64,000 nucleotides of DNA, taken from NCBI GenBank assembly GCA_902479075.1, contig CABSNK010000008.1, positions 1 through 64,000 of the forward strand. The letters are read 5' to 3'. This DNA is from an uncultured Collinsella sp. (GTDB lineage Bacteria; Actinomycetota; Coriobacteriia; Coriobacteriales; Coriobacteriaceae). Shown piece after piece: positions 40,935-49,627 of the stretch; within the stretch, counting starts at the first letter, position 1; each line of letters opens with the position of its first letter. The notes below the pieces were generated by a model that saw only the letters and a list, made by a program, of their open reading frames with translations, did not search any database and had not been told where the DNA came from. The translations under genes and the position numbers were made by a program.

Positions 40935-42284
40935 TTGGCGAAAAATAGAAATTCCTCTTTCTCATTTAATAAGACTTTGTGGGACATTGACGTTGAGATT
41001 CTGCTTATCAAAGTTTCAGTAACAATCTTATTGGCATCCATTTTTTTTACCGGGATCATCAAGGGCTCACCTTTGATTCGAAATGTCGCACTCTGTTCAG
41101 CGCTTTTGATTTCATTCTTACGCGCGATGCGACGACGCAGAAAGTTTAAGCTTACGATCGTTGGGGTCTTGACCTTGTTGTTTCTTTGCTTTGTCGTTGT
41201 GAATCGCGGTAAGGCCCTTTTAACAGGAGGGGGTAGTTCTTGGCTTGTTGTCTTCACGCTAAGTGCGATCCTTGGGGTGTTGCTGAAGCTTGATACGGAT
41301 GAGTGGTTTTTTTACATCGCAAAATTAGTAGCAGTATTTGGTCTAATTCATGCTTTGGCAACCATTGCATTTCTTATGTTTCCCGGTTTTTATTCAGGAT
41401 GGTTTAAGCCGAGTTTTTATGCTGGGGTCATAACTGCGAATGATTATAAATCTGGCCTTACGTCGCATTATTCAATGAACGGAATGTACCTTGCTTGGGG
41501 GCTCATTTCTTCATTTTTTCTTAGTCAGCTTTCTACAGCTAGAAATAAAAAGCAATGGGTTGTCTTTTCCATGATTATTTTAATTGGGCTGCTTGCGACT
41601 ACAAAGCGTGCTCATTTGGTATTTGGTCTTGCGGCTTGTCTTGTGATGTACATCCTATTCAATAGAGAATCGGGTTCTTTCGGGGTCCTCTTTAAGCTGT
41701 TTATTGTTGCAGTGCTGTTACTGCTCGTTTTGTATTTCGTATCCCTCTATATACCGGCTATATCTGCAGTGCTCGATCGATTCCAAGGCATGTCGGATGA
41801 TGAAACATTCGGCGGACGAAGTGATTACTACTCAATCTGTATTGAAATGTGGAAAGAAAGCCCTCTTACAGGACATGGTTGGGGCTCTTTTACGCAGACT
41901 TTGTACCAATCCGGTATTTCTGATTTAAAGCGCCTTTATCTTGCGGGTAACTTAACTCAAAAGGCTCATAACGTGTATCTTCAGCTGTTGGCTGAGGAGG
42001 GGGCTATGGGTCTACTTCTCTTCTTTATTTTGGCGTTTTCAGGCGTGGCTCGCGCATTTCTTTGCGTTGGACAAAAACGTACCGCAGAACAACGAATAGA
42101 TCGAGCTGATTCTCTAGGCGTTCTTTCCGTTGGAGTCCAGGTCTTTTTCCTGATGTACTGCATTACCGGTAATCCACTTTATGACCTTGTTGAGTATTCG
42201 ATTTATTTATTGCTTGGGCTTTCGTATGTGGCGGCAACGCCGCTTTGTAAAACCCGTTTGTGCTTCGACGAGTTTCAGTTATAG
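40935..42284 (+). CDS. Wzy-like O-antigen/polysaccharide polymerase
   Basis: A 449-residue integral membrane protein with about ten to twelve TM helices and one large external loop (about 285-350, GGRSDYYSICIEMWKESPL and GHGWGSF), the pattern of Wzy_C/O-antigen ligases. In this locus it would join undecaprenyl-linked repeat units outside the membrane. The only start in frame is TTG 40935 behind TTAGGG; the next Met lies past the second TM helix. AT-rich. The assignment to polymerase and not ligase rests on context. Confidence 0.85.
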   Translation: MAKNRNSSFSFNKTLWDIDVEILLIKVSVTILLASIFFTGIIKGSPLIRNVALCSALLISFLRAMRRRRKFKLTIVGVLTLLFLCFVVVNRGKALLTGGGSSWLVVFTLSAILGVLLKLDTDEWFFYIAKLVAVFGLIHALATIAFLMFPGFYSGWFKPSFYAGVITANDYKSGLTSHYSMNGMYLAWGLISSFFLSQLSTARNKKQWVVFSMIILIGLLATTKRAHLVFGLAACLVMYILFNRESGSFGVLFKLFIVAVLLLLVLYFVSLYIPAISAVLDRFQGMSDDETFGGRSDYYSICIEMWKESPLTGHGWGSFTQTLYQSGISDLKRLYLAGNLTQKAHNVYLQLLAEEGAMGLLLFFILAFSGVARAFLCVGQKRTAEQRIDRADSLGVLSVGVQVFFLMYCITGNPLYDLVEYSIYLLLGLSYVAATPLCKTRLCFDEFQL

Positions 42285-42298
42285 ATAGGAGAGAAATT

Positions 42299-44215
42299 GT
42301 GATTAGGCCCAATATTGTTACCTTCTTCAATAGCCCCAATTGTGGAGCGTTTTTGCAGGCTTTTGCTTTGGGAGATGCTCTTGCGAGGATGACGGGTGTC
42401 AGCCCAAGGTATGTCGATACCGGTGCCCGGTCAGTACGAAAGAGTAAAATAGATATATTAAAAAATGTAATCAAATGCCGCGATTTCAATTTAATTGAAT
42501 TTGAAAGAAAAAAAGTCGATGCATTTAATCGTGCACTTGCTGATTTTGAAATCGTTTCGTCTTTCAACTTTGACGATAAAGACCTGCTTGTGTTTGGAAG
42601 CGACGAAATCTGGAATCTATCTAGAAACGACGTTTCATCCTTCCCGGCACTCTGGGGTAGCGGAATTAGCGGTGGTGCTGCTCGAATTTCATACGCCCCC
42701 TCATCTAATGGTGCAGACTATGAAAAGGTTTCGTGTTCAGTCGATTTTTCAAATTCTCTTAAGTCCTTCTACTCAATCTCTTGTCGAGATTCGGTAACGG
42801 CCCAGAGCGTTGAAAAATTGATTAAGAATAAAGTCGAGATAGTGTGTGATCCGACTCTTTTATTAGATTCGGAAGATTACCGTAATATCGCGGAGCCATC
42901 AAACGAAAGTGATTATCTGCTCGTTTATTCTTATGGTAATAAAATGACGCCATCGGAAATTTCAGAGATTAAGGCGTTTGCGAAATCTCGTGGGCTGAAG
43001 TTAATTTCTGCTGGTTTTTCACTTCCATGGTGCGACTGTAGCGTTCCTGCTGGCCCATTTGAATTTTTAGGTTTAATGGACTCTGCAAGCTTTGTTGTGA
43101 CCGATACCTTTCATGGAACGGTATTTGCATCGATCTTTCACAAGCAGTTTGCTTCTTACGCCCGACAAAACACAAAAGTGAACGAATATATGCGCTCTTA
43201 TTGCTTGTTGAATCATGCTGTAGGTGAATCTAAGGATTTGACCAGTTGCTTGGAGCAGTCAGACACATTTTCAGATTTCGACAACTGCTGGATTAAAATG
43301 CGAGAGCGCTCCCAGGTCTATCTTCAGAAGGCAATTGATTTTTGTGAGTCCAACATTTGTGATGGCCTAAAGGCCCCGCAGATTTCTATTACTAAGGGTA
43401 CGTCATTAAATCGTATGACTACGTTCAAAATGGGCGGAAAAGTGGCACGTATGTGGGAGCCGATCCGTGGAAATAATTTGGCTGTATTGCCCAGGCCTAG
43501 GGGTATCTACCGAGTGATTTCTGGTGGCTCAAATCTGCTTGTGTCTGAACGTACGTTTATCTACGTCATTTCTATGAAAAAATATGACGACACAATTCAA
43601 GACCTCGGGGGCGGCAAGTTTAAGATCGGTGCATCAGTTCGAATTCAGAAGCTGATTTCGTTCCTTAATGAAAACGGATACGGGGGCATTGAGCCTTTAG
43701 TCTCTGTTCCAGGTATGTTGGGTGGCCTGATCTGCATGAACGCATCAGTTCCCAGTGCTAGTACTTGCATTTCAGATTATCTTGAATCCGTTGATGTGTT
43801 TGATGGCGAGCGTACTTTTGCCATGAACAAAGCTAACTGCAAATTCGGCTATAGGTCGTCGATTTTCCAGAGCGGTAAATTTTTGATTTTAGGCGCTACG
43901 TTCAGATTTCCAAAACAAGATCTCTCGATCTCTAGGGAAGCTGTTAATAATCGATTGTCCAAATGTCGTCAGAATCAGGACAACTCTGCTCCAAATTTCG
44001 GAAGCGTTTTTTCCGATTGCTCACTAAAGGCGATGACGTTTATTCGAAAAAGGGGTCTATCTAACGGAGACATCACTTTCTCGAAGAAAACTAATAATTG
44101 GCTTCTTAACAACGGGGGCAATTTTCATGAAGTTTGTTCGGTTTTAGACAGGGCAATCTTTATCAATAAATTGTTTGCAAAGCAGGCAAAACTCGAAGTT
44201 CGAATTTGGAGGTAA
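42299..44215 (+). CDS. Polysaccharide pyruvyl transferase fused to a MurB-like FAD reductase
   Basis: A 638-residue two-domain protein. Residues about 1-350 are a polysaccharide pyruvyl transferase (PF04230, CsaB/WcaK type: GSDEIWNL, RDSVTAQSV, DTFHGTVFA). Residues about 365-638 look like a whole MurB: FAD-binding ISGGSNLLVS, EPLVSVPGMLGGLICMNAS, then the three MurB catalytic positions in FGYRSSIF (Arg), NFGSVFSD (Ser) and LEVRIW (Glu). MurB reduces UDP-GlcNAc-enolpyruvate to the lactyl ether. The fusion suggests transfer of an enolpyruvyl group followed by reduction, giving a lactyl ether on the polysaccharide; this is inference. Start is GTG 42299 behind AGGAGA. No frameshift joins the halves: it is one continuous frame. 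Confidence 0.87.
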   Translation: MIRPNIVTFFNSPNCGAFLQAFALGDALARMTGVSPRYVDTGARSVRKSKIDILKNVIKCRDFNLIEFERKKVDAFNRALADFEIVSSFNFDDKDLLVFGSDEIWNLSRNDVSSFPALWGSGISGGAARISYAPSSNGADYEKVSCSVDFSNSLKSFYSISCRDSVTAQSVEKLIKNKVEIVCDPTLLLDSEDYRNIAEPSNESDYLLVYSYGNKMTPSEISEIKAFAKSRGLKLISAGFSLPWCDCSVPAGPFEFLGLMDSASFVVTDTFHGTVFASIFHKQFASYARQNTKVNEYMRSYCLLNHAVGESKDLTSCLEQSDTFSDFDNCWIKMRERSQVYLQKAIDFCESNICDGLKAPQISITKGTSLNRMTTFKMGGKVARMWEPIRGNNLAVLPRPRGIYRVISGGSNLLVSERTFIYVISMKKYDDTIQDLGGGKFKIGASVRIQKLISFLNENGYGGIEPLVSVPGMLGGLICMNASVPSASTCISDYLESVDVFDGERTFAMNKANCKFGYRSSIFQSGKFLILGATFRFPKQDLSISREAVNNRLSKCRQNQDNSAPNFGSVFSDCSLKAMTFIRKRGLSNGDITFSKKTNNWLLNNGGNFHEVCSVLDRAIFINKLFAKQAKLEVRIWR

Positions 44216-44223
44216 CTCTATTC

Positions 44224-45693
44224 GTGGACGTGCTTAAACACAAGTTAAACCCAGGCAAGCGTAGGCAGTCCGGTTTAAGAGCTGCTATGTTCATTCAGTT
44301 TGGAGCTAAGTATATTAACGTGGCTTTAACGCTGATTGTAACAATGGTGCTTGCGAGAATCTTGACCCCAGCTCAGTATGGCGTAATGTCCGTTATCAGT
44401 GTGTTTCTCGGTCTATTTTCAGTAATATCGAATGTAGGAATTGGCGCCGCAGTTGTCCAGTACCGTGATCTTTCCGATGACGAATGCAGCGGTCTTCTTT
44501 CGTTTACATTTTTGCTTGGAATTGTGCTGGCTTTTGCATTCTGTTTCCTCTCCTTTCCCATATCGCTTGCATATGGAAACGAGGAATACGTTCCAATGAT
44601 GTGCCTTGCGTCTCTATCTGTTGTTTTTAATGCAGCAAATATGGTGCCAAATGGCATTCTCTTACGGGATAAGATGTTCCTCACGTCGGGCGTTCGACTC
44701 GTTGTTACCTCTCTTGCCTCCAGCTTGATAGCGATACTTCTAGCACTTAAGGGTTTGGGCGTTTACTCTCTCATTTTAAATACTGTCTTACAGGCTTTAT
44801 TTGTTCTTATCTGGAATCTCATTTCGATTGACCTACCAATTGGTAACAGGGAAATGAAATCTGCACTTAACAAGATTAAACGCTTCTCTTCCTTTCAGTT
44901 CCTTTCTCAGGTCCTTCAGTATTTCATTCGAAATTTGGACAACATGCTTATAGGGGCTGTGCTTGGATCTACCACTCTGGGTTATTACGATAAGGCTTAT
45001 AGACTTGCTAAATATCCAATCGAGATAGTTCCAAGTACAATTGGACCAGTACTAAAATCATTTTTTTCAGCAGCTGAGGGCGATCTCAATCGTATATATG
45101 ACCTCTTCTATAAGGTTGAAAAGACTATGTCGATTGTGGGGGTTTTCGCCAGTGTATTCTTTGCTCTTTCCGCATCGGAACTCATTGGTCTTTTCTTTGG
45201 AGGGCAATGGGCTGACTCTGTTGAGCCCTTTGCAATATTAAGTGTCAGTATTGTCTTTCAAATGTTGAACTACATGGTTTTCTCAGTTCTTGAGGGATTA
45301 AAACGTACGGATTATTTGTTTAAGCACATCCTTATTACAAGCTTAACAATGGTTGCGATGCTTCTGATTGGGTTGAAAATTGGAACTCTTAACGCCGTCG
45401 CCTCAATGGTTAGCGCATATTTTATTTTTAGCACCATTCCATTTCTGTATTTTGTTGTCTTCAAGGGCTTTGGCAGAAGCGTGACCAAATTTGTTCTCGG
45501 GTTTGCTCCGGAGTTCTGCTCTGGTTTACTTTCCGGTCTTGTAATGGCCGCCGTTTCCAGATTGCTTCCGACGCCATCTTTATTATCCCTTTTTTTAAAA
45601 CTAGTTTGTGGCGGTGGCGCTTACTTGTTATTGATTTGGAAATTGGGTCAGATTAGGTATCTTAAAATGCTCTTTAAAAGGTCGGTAAATTAA
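44224..45693 (+). CDS. Wzx-like polysaccharide flippase (MOP superfamily)
   Basis: A 489-residue protein with about 12-14 TM helices, starting in a basic cytoplasmic segment (KHKLNPGKRRQ) and first helix GAKYINVALTLIVTMVLARIL, followed by the typical family motif LTPAQYGVMSVISVF. It would flip the lipid-linked repeat unit to the outside for the Wzy-like polymerase. GTG 44224 is preferred because GGAGGT lies 10 bases upstream; the alternative TTG 44206 lies before that site. AT-rich. Confidence 0.93.
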   Translation: MDVLKHKLNPGKRRQSGLRAAMFIQFGAKYINVALTLIVTMVLARILTPAQYGVMSVISVFLGLFSVISNVGIGAAVVQYRDLSDDECSGLLSFTFLLGIVLAFAFCFLSFPISLAYGNEEYVPMMCLASLSVVFNAANMVPNGILLRDKMFLTSGVRLVVTSLASSLIAILLALKGLGVYSLILNTVLQALFVLIWNLISIDLPIGNREMKSALNKIKRFSSFQFLSQVLQYFIRNLDNMLIGAVLGSTTLGYYDKAYRLAKYPIEIVPSTIGPVLKSFFSAAEGDLNRIYDLFYKVEKTMSIVGVFASVFFALSASELIGLFFGGQWADSVEPFAILSVSIVFQMLNYMVFSVLEGLKRTDYLFKHILITSLTMVAMLLIGLKIGTLNAVASMVSAYFIFSTIPFLYFVVFKGFGRSVTKFVLGFAPEFCSGLLSGLVMAAVSRLLPTPSLLSLFLKLVCGGGAYLLLIWKLGQIRYLKMLFKRSVN

Positions 45694-45797
45694 CAGTTAC
45701 ATAATTTCGGATCAATTACAGAAGAGAAATCTCGTCGCTTATCAAAATCATTAGGCATTCTTATTGCTTGGAAAGATACTATTAATTGGAGAATGAC

Positions 45798-47057
45798 ATG
45801 AAGATCGCTGTCGCCGGTACCGGTTACGTCGGCCTGTCCCTCGCCGTCCTGCTCTCGCAGCACAACGAGGTGCACGCGCTGGACATCGTGCCCGAGAAGG
45901 TCGAGAAGATCAACAACTACGTATCGCCCATCCAGGACGACGAGATCGAGCGCTTCCTGGCGGAGGCCGAGGCGGGGGAGCGCGAGCTCGACCTGCACGC
46001 CACCGTCGACGTGGCGGAGGCCTACACGGGCGCCGACTACGCCGTGATCGCCACGCCCACCAACTACGACTCGGAAAAGAACTTCTTCGACACGAGCTCC
46101 GTCGAGGCCGCCATCGCCGCGGTGCGCTCGGTGAACCCCGACGCCTGGATCGTCATCAAGTCCACCATCCCGGTGGGCTACACCGCGGGCCTTCGCGAGA
46201 AGTTGGGTGATAGCAAGATCTTCTTCAGCCCCGAGTTCCTGCGCGAGAGCAAGGCGCTCTACGACAACCTGCACCCCAGCCGCATCGTGGTGGGCGCGCC
46301 GAAGGACGACCCTGAGGCCGTCGCCGCGGCGGAGAAGTTCGCCGGCCTGCTCGCGCAGGGTGCCGACCCCGCCGAGCTGGAGCGCGTGAACGCCGACGGC
46401 TCCAAGGGCATCCCGGAGCTCGTGCTGGGCACCACCGAGGCCGAGGCCGTCAAGCTCTTCGCCAACACGTACCTGGCGCTGCGCGTGGCCTACTTCAACG
46501 AGCTCGACACCTACTGCGAGGTGCGAGGACTCAACACCCGCGACGTCATCGACGGCGTGTGCCTGGAGCCTCGCATCGGCAGCCACTACAACAACCCGAG
46601 TTTCGGATACGGCGGCTACTGCCTGCCCAAGGACACCAAGCAGCTGCTGGCAAATTATAAAGACGTGCCGCAGAACCTGATCGAGGCCATCGTGGAGGCC
46701 AACCGCACCCGCAAGGACTTCGTTGCCGACGAGGTGCTGCAGATGGTATGGGACCGCGTGTACGAGGGCAAGCCGAAGCCGGTCGTGGGCGTCTACCGCC
46801 TGACGATGAAGTCCAACTCCGACAACTTCCGCGCGAGCTCCATCCAGGGCGTCATGAAGCGCGTGAAGGCCAAGGGCGTGCCCGTGGTGGTCTACGAGCC
46901 CACGCTGGACGCGCCGGAGTTCTTCGGCTCCGAGGTGACCCACGACCTGGAGGCCTTCAAGGCCGGCTGCGACGTGATCGTCGCCAACCGCTGGAGCGAC
47001 GAGCTCGCGGACGTGGCGGACAAGGTGTACACGAGGGATCTGTTTAAGCGGGACTAG
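45798..47057 (+). CDS. ugd: UDP-glucose 6-dehydrogenase
   Basis: A 419-residue NAD-dependent enzyme making UDP-glucuronate from UDP-glucose. The Rossmann motif VAGTGYVGLSLA is at the N-terminus, KSTIPVGYT in the middle and the catalytic Cys in FGYGGYCLPKDTKQL near residue 270. ATG 45798 has GGAG 6 bases upstream; the frame extends to a TTG at 45786. It is strikingly GC-rich and codon-biased compared with the preceding seven genes, so it belongs with the conserved 5' genes and not the variable middle. It predicts a uronic acid in the polymer. Confidence 0.95.
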   Translation: MKIAVAGTGYVGLSLAVLLSQHNEVHALDIVPEKVEKINNYVSPIQDDEIERFLAEAEAGERELDLHATVDVAEAYTGADYAVIATPTNYDSEKNFFDTSSVEAAIAAVRSVNPDAWIVIKSTIPVGYTAGLREKLGDSKIFFSPEFLRESKALYDNLHPSRIVVGAPKDDPEAVAAAEKFAGLLAQGADPAELERVNADGSKGIPELVLGTTEAEAVKLFANTYLALRVAYFNELDTYCEVRGLNTRDVIDGVCLEPRIGSHYNNPSFGYGGYCLPKDTKQLLANYKDVPQNLIEAIVEANRTRKDFVADEVLQMVWDRVYEGKPKPVVGVYRLTMKSNSDNFRASSIQGVMKRVKAKGVPVVVYEPTLDAPEFFGSEVTHDLEAFKAGCDVIVANRWSDELADVADKVYTRDLFKRD

Positions 47058-47112
47058 GGGAGTGCTGACGGCGCTCGAGGGCTCGACCTATATCAAAATC
47101 ATCTAACCTGAG

Positions 47113-47155
47113 GACGGGGGCGTATCGGCACAAGCCGATACGCCCCCGTCTTTAC
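47113..47155 (+). terminator. Terminator of the polysaccharide operon
   Basis: A 17-bp perfect stem GACGGGGGCGTATCGGC with ACAA loop followed by TTTACC, 55 bases after ugd. It closes the operon begun near 35,500. Confidence 0.88.
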
Positions 47156-47334
47156 CTGGTCGTAAAGTCCACGGCAACAGTCTCCACATATGCGAACTCA
47201 ACACTATCTCGCAGTTTACCTAGGCGCTGATATTTGTTTTGAGCTCGCAAGGACAACCACTCAATGGTTATACAGGATGTAGAATCAACGAAATCCAAGT
47301 TAGTTGCAAACTATTGACTTGATAGGGGTTGAAA

Positions 47335-47403
47335 TTGCTGGGTGAATCTATTCTCGTTTCAATGCTATCTTCCCTTGTTGGCACCCTAATCGGCGCGGCG
47401 TAA
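47335..47403 (+). CDS. Very small hydrophobic ORF of doubtful status
   Basis: A 22-residue frame starting at TTG behind AGGGG reads LGESILVSMLSSLVGTLIGAA, a single membrane-spanning segment. It lies 18 bases before the next gene. It could be a small membrane peptide, the remnant of a holin-like protein, or chance. From 47156 to 47334 no other feature is seen. Confidence 0.25.
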   Translation: MLGESILVSMLSSLVGTLIGAA

Positions 47404-47420
47404 CGCTGCTCGCAACACAC

Positions 47421-47861
47421 ATGACTATCAGGCATCAAAACGAGCTTGAAGACATGAAAAGAAGACTAACGCTAGAGGATGATTGGCGACAATACGAAAG
47501 GGAAAACCTGACGCGTCTTCAAGAAGCGATTCAGCACAGCATGCGCGCCAACGCGAAGCGCTATGCCCAAATGCTGAAGCATGCCGCAGCCGGAAGAAAA
47601 TCTATCGAGTGGCTTATTGACGACGATGACTCTGAAGCTCAGCGTCGGTATTTAGAGGATATCCTTTTGCTTAGCGCGCGATTGCCCGGTAATGGACTAA
47701 ACGACGCCATGATGTACCGCGAAAAAACGCGCCGTATGTCGCTCGAATCGCAAAACGAGTCGCAGCTAAATGCCGCAATGAATGAACTTATAAAGCAATA
47801 CGACCTATGCATGGCGCTTGTGGGCGAAAAGCTTCGGCGATGCATAGGTAGCTATGAATAA
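47421..47861 (+). CDS. Charged helical protein of unknown function next to the Gabija genes
   Basis: A 146-residue hypothetical, rich in Arg, Glu, Leu and Met with no signal peptide or membrane segment; nearly all of it should be helical, with coiled-coil potential at residues 5-50 and 90-140. There is no good ribosome-binding site before the ATG at 47421. It lies 45 bases ahead of the OLD-nuclease gene on the same strand, so it may be co-transcribed with the defence pair. No family recognised. Confidence 0.6.
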   Translation: MTIRHQNELEDMKRRLTLEDDWRQYERENLTRLQEAIQHSMRANAKRYAQMLKHAAAGRKSIEWLIDDDDSEAQRRYLEDILLLSARLPGNGLNDAMMYREKTRRMSLESQNESQLNAAMNELIKQYDLCMALVGEKLRRCIGSYE

Positions 47862-47906
47862 ATAATGTGCTGATACCAAGACTTTAAGAACGGCGGTGGT
47901 TCTACC

Positions 47907-49627
47907 ATGAGAATCGAAAAAGTTCATATCAAAGGATTTCGGAACTTCGACGACGTCGTCGTCGAGCTTGGAAAGAAGACTCTTGTGTTCGGACCCAACG
48001 ATTCGGGGAAGACCAACTTCCTCTTTGCTCTGAGGATCCTTTTCGACCCCAACTTTTCCGCTAGGGATTTCGAGCTTACTGCATCCGATTTTAACTGCAC
48101 AAGCAATCCCTATCGTGTGGAGATAACTGCGACATTATGCGATATCCACGAGGATTGTCTGATTAGTGCGTTTGGCGGTAGGCTAGCCAACGGCAGAACC
48201 GTTATTGGCTATACCTGTAGCCGAGATGGGGACTATTCGTTCTTGGCTGGAAATGAAGTATCCGAGATCGAATCTGTGCAGTCTCGCTTCTATATCAAGC
48301 ATCAGCGCTCGAGTATGTCGATAGCACCCGTGACGCCACCCGATTCCTCAAACGCAGTCAGGCAACGCTACTCGAAGCCGCGCGCAACAATCGAAACGAG
48401 GACGATGCTCATGACGATGACGTTTCAATCAAAGGAATCCAAGACAGCCTCGAATCGTTGAATGACGGGATTAGTGAGTTACATTACATAGCTAATGCCC
48501 TTAAATCAGTTAACGACGAGATGGCTAGGATGTCGGCGTTGAACGAGGGGCGCGAGGCCCGTCTTGTGGCTGGAAACTCGGACGCGGGTAAACTGCTTGA
48601 TAACCTTCAACTCGCCTATCTGTCCGACGATGCTCCCTTGACTTTTGGCGGTGAGGGCCGAAGCAACCAACTGTTCTTCTCTACTTGGCTTTCTCAGAGA
48701 AGCCTGAAAAGCCCCGTTGAGAAGGTGACTATTGTCGCTATAGAGGAGCCTGAGGCGCACCTTCATCCGCAGCAGCAGCGGGCATTGGCAAAGTATCTTT
48801 CTGGCTGCATTGACGGGCAGGTTCTCATTACTACTCATTCGCCTCAGATTGTCGAAAAATTTGTGTCCGATGCACTTGTGATGATGGGTGGCATGGGTAA
48901 GCCCGTCTGTTCTGGCGCTAACCTCAGCAGGGAAGTTAAGGCCCTGGGCTATCGTCTCAACCCTATCGTGGCGGAAGTCTTTTTCAGCCGCGGGGTATTC
49001 TTGGTGGAAGGGCCATCGGAAACCATCTTCTTCCGAGCCCTTGCAAAAGCCATCGGCATAAATCTTGACCGGGAGAATCTGACGATTCTCTCTGTAGATG
49101 GCGTCGGCTTCAAGCCTTACGTGCTTTGTTGCGAGGCCCTTGGGATTCCCTGGATATTGCGCACCGACAACGATGTGTTCAAAGTCCCAAAGAGGGAACA
49201 ATACAGGCTTGCCGGCGTTACTCGTGCATATGGAATCGCTGAATCTCTTGGGCGCGCCTGCGCTGAATCGGCTTGGCTTAAAGTCAGGGATTCCTTAACG
49301 TGGGATGGCGGACCTGCTGTCCCTATTGAGGTTGCCTCGGTTGTCAATGAGCTGCGCAACTCCCTTAATTTTGAAGGGATTTATCTTTCAGATCGCGACC
49401 TTGAGCATGATCTTATCGCGAGCGATCTTCGCAGCGTGCTGGAAGAGCATTATGGCCTGGAAGACCAGGAAGATCTTTACGCTGCAATGACCAAGCGCAA
49501 GGCCGAGAGTATGCATGCGTTCATCGTTAAGCATTCAAGCGAATTGGGATGTCTTGCAGAAAGCGCTTTCTGCCAACCGCTTCGGAGACTCCAGCTGTTG
49601 GCTTCTGTGAGCCGTTGTGATGATTAA
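47907..49627 (+). pseudogene. GajA-like OLD-family ATPase/Toprim nuclease, frameshifted
   Basis: Two frames add up to about 573 residues, the usual GajA length. Frame one starts MRIEKVHIKGFRNFDDVVVE with Walker A FGPNDSGKTN and loses homology near 48297-48316. The correct continuation in another frame reads LEYVDSTRDATRFLKRSQAT and runs on to the signature and Walker B EEPEAHLHPQQQ and the Toprim residues EGPSE and TDND. Without the shift this would be a complete Gabija nuclease that cuts DNA when nucleotide pools fall. The next gene encodes its helicase partner. It is either inactive, rescued by recoding, or misread. Confidence 0.85.

Noticed and set aside
42299..44215. The pyruvyltransferase-MurB protein as an artefact of two genes run together
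   Set aside because: The frame is continuous, with no internal stop, no ribosome-binding site and no start codon of note at the domain border near 43390, and codon use is the same on both sides.
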